Assembly: GCF_030816235.1 (NCBI RefSeq)
Contig: NZ_JAUSXT010000001.1
Coordinates: 3,348,001-3,412,000 of the forward strand
DNA from: Microbacterium sp. W4I4
Lineage (GTDB): Bacteria; Actinomycetota; Actinomycetes; Actinomycetales; Microbacteriaceae
DNA length: 64,000 nt
Direction: 5' to 3'
Positions 16,120 to 24,096 of this stretch are shown here, piece by piece; the stretch's first letter is position 1; the number at the start of each line of letters is the position of its first letter. Under the pieces are notes generated by a model. The model saw only the letters and a list, made by a program, of their open reading frames with translations, was not told the DNA's origin and made no database searches. The position numbers and the translations under genes are program-made.

Positions 16120-17573
16120 GACAGCTCCGTGGGGATGCCCGTGACCACGGTCTTCGGATGCAGGTAGTGCTCGATCCCTTCGGTGCCGTTCTCGGCTCCC
16201 AAGCCGCTCAGACCGACGCCGGAGAACGGCGCCACGGCCGTGCTGACGAGGTAGCTGTTCACGCCCAGCATCCCCACCCGCACGCGTTCGCTGAGCAGCT
16301 GCGCGCGGCCGAGGTCGTTCGTGAACAGGTAGCCGGCGAGCCCGTACTCGGTATCGTTCGCGATGCGCACCGCGTCGTCGAGGGTGTCGTAGGGGATGAG
16401 CAGTGCGACGGGGCCGAACGGCTCCTCCTGCAGGATGCGTGCTTCCGCGGGGATGTCACGCAGGACGGTGGGCGCGTAGAAGTGGCCACCGTGTGCCTCC
16501 GCGAGGGACTGTCCGCCGGTGACCGCGATCGCACCGCGGCTCGTGGCGTCCTCGACCAGCGCGGCGAAATCGTCGTGGCGACGACGACTGCACATCGGAC
16601 CGACGTCCACGCCGTCGGTGCTCCCGTCGCCGAGCGTGAGATCGCGTGCGACAGCCGCGAACTCCTCGACGAACTGCTCGTAGATGCTTCGTGCGACGAG
16701 GAAGCGGGTGGGGGAGATGCAGACCTGACCGGCATTGCGGAACTTGGTCCTGGCGCTCAGCTGCGCGACCTGCGCCACGTCGACGTCGTCGCACACGATG
16801 ACGGGCCCGTGGCCGCCGAGCTCCAACGAGATCGCTGCGAGATTCTGCGATGCGAGCTGCATGAGCTGACGGCCCACGCGCACCGACCCGGTCAAGGAGA
16901 CCTTGCGGATGACCTTCGATGAGATGAGCCGTTCGCTGATCTGCGCCGGGTCGCCGGTGACCGCGGCGATCACGCCTGCGGGGAACCCCGAGTCCTGGAT
17001 CGCACGCACCATCGCCAGGCACGCTGAGGGCGACTCCTCGGCGGGCTTGAGGATGATGGGGCATCCCGCGGCGAGTGCCGGTGCGAGTTTGCGGGCTGCG
17101 AGCATCACCGGGAAGTTCCAGGGGGTGAAGGCGGCGACCGGTCCGATGGGTTCCTTCCGCACCTCGATGCGCACCCCATCGGTGGTGCCGTCGACGACGC
17201 GCCCGTAGATGCGGCGAGCCTCGTCCGCGTACCACTCGAACTGCTCCGCCGCGGTCGCCACCTCGGCACGGGACTCGTGCAGCGGCTTGCCCTGCTCCTG
17301 GGTCAGCAGCCGGGCGATCTCCTCCTGACGATCCATGATGTTCCGCGCGGCACCACGCAGCAGCTCGGAACGAGTCCATGCCGGCGTGCGCGCCCAGTCG
17401 TCCTGCACTCGCTCCGCCGCGGCGAGCGCTGCCTCGAGATCAGCCTCCCCGGCCCGAGGGACCGTGGCGACGATGGAGAGGTCGGCGGGATTCTCGACCT
17501 CGATGACGGCGCCGTCCGCTGCGGCGCGCCACTCCCCGTCGATGAGAAGGTGCTCGGTGCGCAGAGCGGACAT
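16116..17573 (-). CDS. NAD(P)-dependent aldehyde dehydrogenase, semialdehyde type
   Basis: This 485-residue enzyme oxidises an aldehyde to a carboxylate. The catalytic cysteine is C285 in NAGQVCISPTR, the general base is E251 in ELGG, N153 lies in PWNF and the cofactor lysine K176 in LKPAEE. Length and motifs resemble the succinate/glutarate semialdehyde dehydrogenase group (GabD type). In the island it would make the acid that the CoA-transferase activates. AAAGGAG precedes the ATG. It is co-transcribed with the GntR gene downstream. Confidence 0.93.
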   Translation of the reverse strand: MSALRTEHLLIDGEWRAAADGAVIEVENPADLSIVATVPRAGEADLEAALAAAERVQDDWARTPAWTRSELLRGAARNIMDRQEEIARLLTQEQGKPLHESRAEVATAAEQFEWYADEARRIYGRVVDGTTDGVRIEVRKEPIGPVAAFTPWNFPVMLAARKLAPALAAGCPIILKPAEESPSACLAMVRAIQDSGFPAGVIAAVTGDPAQISERLISSKVIRKVSLTGSVRVGRQLMQLASQNLAAISLELGGHGPVIVCDDVDVAQVAQLSARTKFRNAGQVCISPTRFLVARSIYEQFVEEFAAVARDLTLGDGSTDGVDVGPMCSRRRHDDFAALVEDATSRGAIAVTGGQSLAEAHGGHFYAPTVLRDIPAEARILQEEPFGPVALLIPYDTLDDAVRIANDTEYGLAGYLFTNDLGRAQLLSERVRVGMLGVNSYLVSTAVAPFSGVGLSGLGAENGTEGIEHYLHPKTVVTGIPTELS

Positions 17574-17638
17574 GAGGGCTCCTTTCGGCCACTCTTCCTA
17601 TTCAGCCACACCCTGAGCCGCGACGTCTGCGGGAACCC

Positions 17639-17654
17639 CTGCACATGTGTGCAG
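17639..17654. promoter_or_regulatory. Short palindrome upstream of the ALDH-gntR operon
   Basis: CTGCACA, TG, TGTGCAG forms a perfect 7+2+7 inverted repeat, 66 bases upstream of the ALDH start and two bases after the menG stop. It could be an operator for the ALDH-gntR operon. It is short for a terminator. It does not match the 6173-6189 palindrome. Confidence 0.35.
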
Positions 17655-17656
17655 AT

Positions 17657-18376
17657 TCAGGCAGGTGCCACCGGCTTGCGGGCGCGGTGCAGTGCGACGA
17701 TCCCGAACGTGAGGTTGCGGTACTCGACATCCGTCCAGCCCGCCTCGCGGATCCAGATCGCGAGCGTGCGCTGGTCCGGCCAGTCGCGGATCGACTCGTT
17801 CAGATAGTCGTACGCGTCGCCGTTGGTGCCCGCCAGCCGCGCCACCCGCGGCAGCACCTGTGCGTTGTAGAAGCGGTAGAGGCCGCGGAACAGGGCGCCC
17901 GGAGGGGTGGAGAACTCGTTGATCACCAGGCGTCCGCCGGGCTTGGTCACCCGGAACAGCTCCGCCAGTGCCTTCTTCGGCTGCTGCACGTTGCGCAGGC
18001 CGTATGACATGGTGACGGCGTCGAACTCGTCGTCGCCGAAAGGCAGTGCCGTGGCATCCGCCTCGACGAAGGTGATGTTGGGCAGGTGCCCGTGGCGCTT
18101 GCGGCCTTCGGCCAGCATCCCGGGGGAGAAGTCCGCGGCGACGACCTGTGCGCCGCTGCCTGCCAGGGACGCGGATGAGGATGCCGTGCCCGCCGCGAGA
18201 TCCAGAATGCGCTCGCCGCGCTTCGGCGCCACGGCGCGGGTGGTCGCCGCGCGCCACAGAGCATCATTGCCGAACGTCATCACGGTGTTCGTGCGGTCGT
18301 AGCCGGCCGCGACCTGGTCGAACATTCCACTGACGTGCGAGGGGTCTCTGCCGAGGTCGGCGCGGTTCGGCTCCAT
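17657..18376 (-). CDS. menG: Demethylmenaquinone methyltransferase
   Basis: This 239-residue SAM-dependent methyltransferase of the UbiE/MenG family makes the last step of menaquinone synthesis. Landmarks are FDQVAAGYDRTN (about 19-30), motif I LDLAAGTASSS, YGLRNVQQPKKALAELFRVTKPGG and the C-terminal RNLTFGIVALHRA. The length is normal. TAGGAT (18383-18388 on the complement) lies exactly six bases before the ATG, which predicts a leaderless message. It is transcribed away from the DUF402 gene. Confidence 0.95.
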   Translation of the reverse strand: MEPNRADLGRDPSHVSGMFDQVAAGYDRTNTVMTFGNDALWRAATTRAVAPKRGERILDLAAGTASSSASLAGSGAQVVAADFSPGMLAEGRKRHGHLPNITFVEADATALPFGDDEFDAVTMSYGLRNVQQPKKALAELFRVTKPGGRLVINEFSTPPGALFRGLYRFYNAQVLPRVARLAGTNGDAYDYLNESIRDWPDQRTLAIWIREAGWTDVEYRNLTFGIVALHRARKPVAPA

Positions 18377-18382
18377 GCTTCG

Positions 18383-18388
18383 ATCCTA
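18383..18388 (-). promoter_or_regulatory. -10 element of leaderless menG
   Basis: On the minus strand TAGGAT is followed by six bases and the menG ATG, so transcription would start at the start codon. Confidence 0.5.
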
Positions 18389-18426
18389 CGGCGGCGCGGG
18401 GACGCCACAGGTGTCGGCTCAGACGA

Positions 18427-18489
18427 CGGATGTCGGCGCGGAAGTCGGATTTCGGCCGACATCCGTGGTCTCGGCCGACATCCGTGGTC
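18427..18489. repeat. Tandem 19-bp repeats with an inverted companion
   Basis: TCGGCCGACATCCGTGGTC occurs twice head to tail with no gap (18452-18470 and 18471-18489). The inverted core CGGATGTCGGC lies just upstream (18427-18437). The cluster fills the intergenic region between divergent menG and the DUF402 gene. It may bind a regulator or be a decayed dispersed repeat. Confidence 0.6.
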
Positions 18490-18521
18490 GGCGCGCACGG
18501 ACGACGACGTGACGCCGGTCG

Positions 18522-18527
18522 TAGACT
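18522..18527 (+). promoter_or_regulatory. -10 element of the leaderless DUF402 gene
   Basis: TAGACT is followed by six bases and the GTG start at 18534. Confidence 0.5.
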
Positions 18528-18533
18528 CGGCGG

Positions 18534-19127
18534 GTGAGTGCGAATCGCCCCGAACCGGGCACCCTGATGATCTTCCAGTGGCGCAAATGGGACGGCTCGC
18601 CGCACTGGGCGAATGAGCAGATCTATCTCGGTGCCGACGAGTGGGGCGACTGGATCGGTCAGCCTGCCGGATGGCGCAGCAGCCGTCCGGGCCGCGAGTA
18701 CATCGCCTCGTCCGTGGATGTCACCCTGATCCCGCGATCGGATGCCGAGCACGTCGCCGACCATGCGGTGACCGTGCATCGCCACCATGACAAGGGCATG
18801 CGCATCTACATCGACCTCGGCTGGGACATCCGATGGACGGATGCCGGCGGCACAGAGCCCACGACCGGTTGGCCGATCCTCGTGACCGGGATCGACATGG
18901 ATCTCGACGTCATACGCGTCACGGGGGAGCGCGGCACCTGGGTGGACGACCGGGACGAGTGGGCCGAGCACAGCATCCGCTACGGCTATCCGGCCGACGT
19001 GATGGCCCACCTCGAAGCCCTGGCCCTGGATCTGGATGAGCGGGTCCGCGCGCAGGTCCCGCCTTTCGACGACGCCACGGCGGATGCCTGGCTCGACCGC
19101 CTCGAGGCCCTGGGGCTCGACCGGTGA
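18534..19127 (+). CDS. DUF402 domain-containing protein
   Basis: This 197-residue protein has the DUF402 fold at about 60-160. The blocks YIDLGWDIRWT and DMDLDVIRV carry the clustered acidic residues of this family. Some DUF402 proteins hydrolyse nucleoside phosphates or act in nucleotide and RNA metabolism. The role here is unknown. There is no signal peptide. The start is GTG without a ribosome site, six bases after TAGACT. The gene is followed by menF after 47 bases, and DUF402 has no known link to menaquinone synthesis. Confidence 0.8.
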   Translation: MSANRPEPGTLMIFQWRKWDGSPHWANEQIYLGADEWGDWIGQPAGWRSSRPGREYIASSVDVTLIPRSDAEHVADHAVTVHRHHDKGMRIYIDLGWDIRWTDAGGTEPTTGWPILVTGIDMDLDVIRVTGERGTWVDDRDEWAEHSIRYGYPADVMAHLEALALDLDERVRAQVPPFDDATADAWLDRLEALGLDR

Positions 19128-19162
19128 GCAGCCGCGCGTGCGGGTCGCCCCGCGCACCCAAG

Positions 19163-19168
19163 TAGGCT
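19163..19168 (+). promoter_or_regulatory. -10 element of leaderless menF
   Basis: TAGGCT is followed by six bases and the GTG start at 19175. Confidence 0.5.
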
Positions 19169-19174
19169 GGTGAT

Positions 19175-20440
19175 GTGAGCAGCATCCGCCTGGTCGCGCA
19201 GACCCGCGAGATCCCACCCGTCGATGATCTGCTGTCGCACACCTCCGCTTCGCAGCCGCTGGCCTGGTTGCGCCGCAGCGAGGGGATCGTGGCAGCGGGC
19301 GACGGGATCGTCGCATCCGTGCGCATCCCCGCGGGCCGGGGCCGCAAGCGCAGCGAGATCGTCGCGGACGCGTGGCGCGAGATCGCCGCGCCCGCCGAGA
19401 TCGACGACCCGCTCGACCTCCCCGGCACCGGACTCGTCGCCTTCGGCGCACTGACCTTCGACGAGGACTCGTCCGCCGACAGCATCCTCATCGTTCCCGA
19501 GACCGTGATCGGCCGTCGAGACGGGCGCAGTTGGATCACCCGCATCCGCACCGCCGATCAGGACTTCGCGCCGGTTCCCGACGCCGTCGCGTACGCGACG
19601 CACTGGGCCGGCCGAGTCGGACCCGGCGCCCAGACCCCGCAGGGGTATCAGGATGCCGTGCGCCTGGCCCTCGCCGAGATCGCGGACGGCGCCTACAGCA
19701 AGGTCGTGCTCGCCCGCGACCTCACCGGCACGGTTCCCGGGGATGCCGACCTGCGCCGCCTCGTACGCGCGCTGTCGACCGGATACCCCGACACCTGGAC
19801 CTTCGCCGTCGACGGACTCATCGGCGCGAGCCCCGAGACACTCGTCACCGCGCACGCGCGCACGGTCACCGCCCGCGTGCTCGCCGGCACGACGGGACGC
19901 GGCGCCGATCCGGCGGAGGATGCCGAGGCCTCCGCCGCGCTCGCCGCCAGCGCCAAGGACCTCGACGAGCACAGCTATGCCGTCCGCAGCGTGCTCGCCA
20001 CCCTGCAGCCGCACACACGAACGCTCACGGCCAGTCCGCAGCCGTTCGTCCTCGAGCTGCCGAACCTGTTCCACCTCGCCACCGATGTCGCCGGCGAGCT
20101 CGACGACGGCGCCTCCTCGCTCGATCTGGTCGGCGCCATGCATCCCACCGCCGCAGTCGCGGGGACGCCGACGGATGCCGCGATCGCAGCGATCCGCCGG
20201 ATCGAGCCCTTCGATCGCGGGCGCTACGCCGGACCGGTCGGCTGGATCGATGCCTCCGGTGACGGGGAGTGGGCGATCGCACTGCGCTGCGCCCAGTTCG
20301 GACCTGCCGTGCACGACGCCTCGGGCGCCCGTCGAGTGACCGCCTACGCGGGCGCAGGCATCGTCGCGGGCAGCGACCCGGAGTCCGAGCTGCTCGAGAC
20401 CCGCGTCAAGTTCCGCCCCCTCGTCGACGCGCTCGCCTGA
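19175..20440 (+). CDS. menF: Isochorismate synthase MenF
   Basis: This 421-residue chorismate-binding enzyme converts chorismate to isochorismate, the entry step of menaquinone synthesis. The catalytic domain spans about 150-415. It shows YSKVVLARDLTG, LIGASPETLV, VLAGTTGRG, HPTAAVAGTP and GPVGWIDASGDGEWAIALRCA, with the Mg-binding glutamates near the end (SDPESELLETRVKF). The length fits MenF/EntC proteins. The GTG start is six bases after TAGGCT, so the transcript is probably leaderless. Confidence 0.94.
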   Translation: MSSIRLVAQTREIPPVDDLLSHTSASQPLAWLRRSEGIVAAGDGIVASVRIPAGRGRKRSEIVADAWREIAAPAEIDDPLDLPGTGLVAFGALTFDEDSSADSILIVPETVIGRRDGRSWITRIRTADQDFAPVPDAVAYATHWAGRVGPGAQTPQGYQDAVRLALAEIADGAYSKVVLARDLTGTVPGDADLRRLVRALSTGYPDTWTFAVDGLIGASPETLVTAHARTVTARVLAGTTGRGADPAEDAEASAALAASAKDLDEHSYAVRSVLATLQPHTRTLTASPQPFVLELPNLFHLATDVAGELDDGASSLDLVGAMHPTAAVAGTPTDAAIAAIRRIEPFDRGRYAGPVGWIDASGDGEWAIALRCAQFGPAVHDASGARRVTAYAGAGIVAGSDPESELLETRVKFRPLVDALA

Positions 20441-20471
20441 CGGCATCCGGTCCACCGAGTCCTCGCCGGCC

Positions 20472-20557
20472 ATGTGGCACACCTGCTCGATCTGCCCCGA
20501 GCATGTGGCGCACCTGGTCGGGTGAGCAGGGGTTTCAGGTCGCATGTGGCACACCTG
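20472..20557. repeat. Three copies of a 15-bp motif upstream of the polyprenyl synthase
   Basis: CATGTGGCACACCTG occurs at 20472-20486 and 20543-20557, and with one change (CATGTGGCGCACCTG) at 20503-20517. The core TGTGGCACA is palindromic around a central G. The copies are 31 and 40 bases apart, all in the same direction, in the 183-bp gap between menF and the next gene. They may be regulatory sites. Confidence 0.6.
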
Positions 20558-20611
20558 TCCGGGTGCGGGCCGGGTCCAGCACCCGCGAACGTCGGCACCG
20601 GCGCGCGCAGG

Positions 20612-20617
20612 TAGGCT
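20612..20617 (+). promoter_or_regulatory. -10 element of the leaderless polyprenyl synthase gene
   Basis: TAGGCT is followed by six bases and the GTG start at 20624. Confidence 0.5.
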
Positions 20618-20623
20618 TGGGGC

Positions 20624-21685
20624 GTGACTTCGAGCCCCGTTACCCCGGGTTCGCGACTTGCGAGCCGTCTCGGCTTCAGCGACCGCGTCTTCCTCGGGCC
20701 TGCAGCCCGACGCGTCGCGTCGCGCATCGAGGACGGGCTCGAGCTGGTCGAGTCCGGACTCGCGGATGAGCTCAAGGTCGCCGACCCGGTCGCGGATGCC
20801 GCGGCGCGGTACCTCTACGAGGCCGGCGGCAAGCGCATCCGCCCCGTGCTCACCCTGCTCGCCGCCCAGCTCGGCGAGGGCAACGTGCCCGCCGTGATCG
20901 ACATCGCGAAGGCGCTGGAGCTCACGCACCTCGGTTCGCTGTACCACGACGATGTCATGGACGGTGCCGACACCCGTCGGGGCGTGCCCGCCGCGCACGG
21001 CGTGTGGGGCAACAACGTCGCGATCCTCACCGGCGACATCCTCTTCTCGCGGGCCAGCCAGATCATGTCGCGCTACGGCGAGCGGGCCATGCGCCTGCAG
21101 GCCGACACCTTCGAGCGGCTCGTGCTCGGGCAGATGCACGAGACCGTCGGCGCTCAGCCCGATGACGACCCGATCGAGTTCTACATCCAGGTGCTCGCCG
21201 ACAAGACCGGCTCGCTCATCGCCGCAGCCACGCAGGGCGGCGTGATCTTCTCCGATGCCCCCGCGGAGTTCGAGGAGCCCATGCGTGTCTACGGCGAGAA
21301 GGTCGGCGTGGCCTTCCAGCTGCTGGACGACGTGATCGACCTGTCGGCGGATGCCGAGGAGACCGGCAAGGTGCCGGGCACCGACCTGCGCGCCGGTGTG
21401 CCGACCATGCCGTCCCTGCTGTTGAAGACCGGCACCGAGCAGGCGGATATCGACTTGGCCCAGCGCATCGACGACGGCGTCGTGCGCATCGCCGAGGGTG
21501 CGGATCCCGCGATCCTCGACGGGCCGCTCGCAGAGCTGCGCGATCACCCCGCGACCGAGCGCACCATGGATCTCGCCCGAACCTGGACCGCAGACGCGGT
21601 CGCAGCCCTCGAGCCGCTGCCCAAGGGCACGGTGCGCGAGGCGCTGACCCGGTTCGCGCAGACTCTCGCTGATCGCAGCAGCTGA
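20624..21685 (+). CDS. Long-chain polyprenyl diphosphate synthase (menaquinone side chain)
   Basis: This 353-residue trans-prenyltransferase has the first aspartate-rich motif DDVMD at 109-113 and the second DDVID at 235-239. GGKRIRP (68-74) lies in the substrate-binding region. It condenses isopentenyl diphosphate into a long chain, probably the menaquinone tail given the neighbouring menF and menG. Bulky residues before the first motif (LGSLYH) fit a long-chain rather than a farnesyl product, but the chain length is not certain. The GTG start has no ribosome site. Confidence 0.92.
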   Translation: MTSSPVTPGSRLASRLGFSDRVFLGPAARRVASRIEDGLELVESGLADELKVADPVADAAARYLYEAGGKRIRPVLTLLAAQLGEGNVPAVIDIAKALELTHLGSLYHDDVMDGADTRRGVPAAHGVWGNNVAILTGDILFSRASQIMSRYGERAMRLQADTFERLVLGQMHETVGAQPDDDPIEFYIQVLADKTGSLIAAATQGGVIFSDAPAEFEEPMRVYGEKVGVAFQLLDDVIDLSADAEETGKVPGTDLRAGVPTMPSLLLKTGTEQADIDLAQRIDDGVVRIAEGADPAILDGPLAELRDHPATERTMDLARTWTADAVAALEPLPKGTVREALTRFAQTLADRSS

Positions 21686-21698
21686 CGGAAGGAACCCC

Positions 21699-23078
21699 AT
21701 GACGAAGCTCAAGCTGGCCATCGTCGGGGCGGGACCGGCAGGCATCTACGCCGCCGACATCCTGCTCAAGGCCGAGCGCAAGTTCGACGTGTCCATCGAC
21801 CTCTTCGAGCAGCTCCCTGCACCCTACGGTCTGGTCCGCTATGGCGTCGCCCCCGACCACCCGCGCATCAAGGGCATCATCAACGCGTTGCGTGATGTGC
21901 TCGACCGCGGCGACATCCGCCTGTTCGGCAACGTGCACTTCGGCACCGATCTCACGATCGAGGACCTCAAGCGCCACTACAACGCGGTGATCTTCGCGAC
22001 CGGTTCGGTGCGCGACTCCGCGCTGGACATCCCCGGCATCGACGCGGATCACTCGTTCGGCGCCGCGGAATACGTCAGCTGGTTCGACGGGCATCCCGAC
22101 GTGCCGCGCGACTGGACCCTGGATGCCGAGTCGGTCGGCGTCATCGGCAACGGCAACGTCGCCCTCGACGTGTCGCGGATGCTGGCCAAGCACGCCGATG
22201 ATCTGCTGGTCACCGAGGTGCCGGACAACGTCTACCAGAGCCTCAAGGCCAGCCGCATCACCGACGTGCACGTCTTCGGGCGCCGCGGACCCGCGCAGGT
22301 CAAGTTCACGCCGCTCGAGCTGCGCGAGCTGGGCGAGCTGCGCGACGTCGACATGGTCGTCTACGACGAGGACTTCGACTACGACGAGGCGTCGCAGCAG
22401 GCCGTCGCCAGCAACAAGCAGGTCATGGTCATGGATCGCATCATGCAGTCCTGGCGAAAGCTCGACTCCGTCAACAACGCCGGCGGCACGGCATCCCGTC
22501 GTCTGCACATGCACTTCTGGGCCCGCCCCGTCGAGGTCAAGAAGGACGAGAACGGCCGCGTCGCCGCCCTCGTCTACGAGCGCACCAAGTCCGACGGCGC
22601 CGGCGGCGTGATCGGCACCGGCGAGCTGCGTGAGGTCCCCATGCAGGGCCTGTACCGCGCGGTCGGCTACTTCGGCTCGCCGCTGGCCGGCGTGCCCTTC
22701 GACAAGAAGCACGGCGTCGTCCCGAACCGCGAGGGGCAGGTGCTGGAGACGAAGTCCAACCAGCGCGTGCCTGGCATCTACGCCACCGGCTGGATCAAGC
22801 GCGGCCCTGTGGGTCTGATCGGCCACACCAAGTCGGATGCCATGGAGACGGTGCGCCACCTGATCAACGATCAGGGATCCTGGTGGGACCCCGAGGACCC
22901 CTCCGACGAGGCGATCCCGGCCCTGCTGGCCGAGCGCGGCGTGCGATGGACGGACCTCGAAGGCTGGCACCGGCTCGACGCGCACGAGATCGCCCTGGGT
23001 GCTGCGCACGAGAGCACGCGCGAGCGCGTGAAGCTGGTGCCGCGCGACGAGATGCTCCGCGTCTCGCGCGGGGAGTGA
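21699..23078 (+). CDS. fprA: FprA-type NADPH-ferredoxin reductase
   Basis: This 459-residue FAD and NADPH enzyme belongs to the adrenodoxin-reductase-like family. The N-terminal dinucleotide site is VGAGPAGIYAAD (about 8-19). PAPYGLVRYGVAPDHPRIK follows, and the NADPH site is VIGNGNVALDVSRML (about 147-161). The C-terminal block YATGWIKRGPVGLIGHTKSDA is also typical. It passes electrons from NADPH to ferredoxins, for example for P450s. It follows the prenyl synthase by 13 bases with GGAAGGAA before the ATG, so it is probably in the same transcript. The assignment rests on motif order. Confidence 0.93.
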   Translation: MTKLKLAIVGAGPAGIYAADILLKAERKFDVSIDLFEQLPAPYGLVRYGVAPDHPRIKGIINALRDVLDRGDIRLFGNVHFGTDLTIEDLKRHYNAVIFATGSVRDSALDIPGIDADHSFGAAEYVSWFDGHPDVPRDWTLDAESVGVIGNGNVALDVSRMLAKHADDLLVTEVPDNVYQSLKASRITDVHVFGRRGPAQVKFTPLELRELGELRDVDMVVYDEDFDYDEASQQAVASNKQVMVMDRIMQSWRKLDSVNNAGGTASRRLHMHFWARPVEVKKDENGRVAALVYERTKSDGAGGVIGTGELREVPMQGLYRAVGYFGSPLAGVPFDKKHGVVPNREGQVLETKSNQRVPGIYATGWIKRGPVGLIGHTKSDAMETVRHLINDQGSWWDPEDPSDEAIPALLAERGVRWTDLEGWHRLDAHEIALGAAHESTRERVKLVPRDEMLRVSRGE

Positions 23079-23088
23079 GCCCCCCGGA

Positions 23089-23094
23089 TAGGGT
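23089..23094 (+). promoter_or_regulatory. -10 element of the leaderless hydrolase gene
   Basis: TAGGGT is followed by six bases and the ATG at 23101. Confidence 0.45.
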
Positions 23095-23100
23095 GACGTC

Positions 23101-24084
23101 ATGTGGGTTGGGGACGTCCTCGGCGACGAGTTCGAGCAGCTGACGCTGCCCCTCGGGGAGGATTCCGAGGGTGAGATCGTCGCGACCCTGGTGCGTGCCC
23201 TTCCGGATGCCGTGCCCTGGTGGCGCTTCGGCAGGGACACGCGCCCGCTGACGGATGTCGACGTGCTGTACGTGCACGGCTGGTCGGACTACTTCTTCCA
23301 GAAGTGTCTCGCGAGGTACTGGACTTCGCGCGGCGCGCGCTTCTTCGCGCTCGACCTGCGCAAGTACGGACGCAGCCTGCGAGAGGGGCAGACGCCGGGG
23401 TTCATCACCGACCTCGCCGAGTACGACGCCGAGATCGAGGCGGCGCTGGCCGCACGGGGGGAGAGCTCGGGGCGGCGCCTGGTGCTGCTCGGGCATTCGA
23501 CGGGCGGTCTGATCCTCAGCCTGTGGGCGTCACAGCATCCGCGTCAGGTCGACGCGCTCATCCTCAACTCTCCCTGGCTGGAGTTCCAGCTGGGGGCCGC
23601 GCGCGCCGCGATCGCGCCGATGGTCGGGCTGCAGGCGCGGCTGTGGCCGATGGATGCGGCGCCGCAGGTGGATCTGGGCTTCTACAGCCGTGCGCAGAAG
23701 GCGGTAGCCGATTCCGACGATCCGATGGAGACCGACCCCGCCTGGCGGCCCGAGCAGACCATGGCCGTGCACGCCGCCTGGCTGCACGCGATCCTGCAGG
23801 GGCACCGACGTGTCTCGGAGGGGCTGGGCATCGAGGCGCCGGTGTGCGTGCTCCTCTCGGCGCGCTCAGTCGTGCCTGCTCGCTGGTCGGACGAGCTCAC
23901 CCGCGCCGACAGTGTGCTGGTCGTCGATGACATCGCGCGCGCAGCCCTCAAGCTCGGGTCTTCGGTGACGATCGAGCGCATCGACGGGGCCCTGCACGAC
24001 GTGTTCCTGTCGGGACGCGATGCCAGGACTGATGCGTACGGGCGTCTCGATCGCTGGGTCAGCGGCTGGAGTGCCTCGCGCTGA
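23101..24084 (+). CDS. Alpha/beta hydrolase, monoacylglycerol-lipase/S33 type
   Basis: This 327-residue serine hydrolase has the nucleophile elbow GHSTGG at about 130-135. The oxyanion region VLYVHGWSDYFF lies at about 55-66, and the probable catalytic histidine is in IDGALHDVFLSG near the C-terminus. The block FFALDLRKYGRS is typical of monoacylglycerol-lipase-like (Hydrolase_4) proteins. There is no signal peptide. The substrate is unknown. TAGGGT six bases before the ATG suggests a leaderless transcript, but read-through from fprA is possible. Confidence 0.9.
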   Translation: MWVGDVLGDEFEQLTLPLGEDSEGEIVATLVRALPDAVPWWRFGRDTRPLTDVDVLYVHGWSDYFFQKCLARYWTSRGARFFALDLRKYGRSLREGQTPGFITDLAEYDAEIEAALAARGESSGRRLVLLGHSTGGLILSLWASQHPRQVDALILNSPWLEFQLGAARAAIAPMVGLQARLWPMDAAPQVDLGFYSRAQKAVADSDDPMETDPAWRPEQTMAVHAAWLHAILQGHRRVSEGLGIEAPVCVLLSARSVVPARWSDELTRADSVLVVDDIARAALKLGSSVTIERIDGALHDVFLSGRDARTDAYGRLDRWVSGWSASR

Positions 24085-24096
24085 CGCCGGGCTCGC

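Noticed and set aside
18427..18489. CRISPR array
   Set aside because: Repeats are adjacent with no spacers, only two full copies exist and no cas genes are present.
20472..20557. CRISPR-like short repeats
   Set aside because: Copies are 15 bases with very short, unequal gaps, and no cas genes occur in the window.
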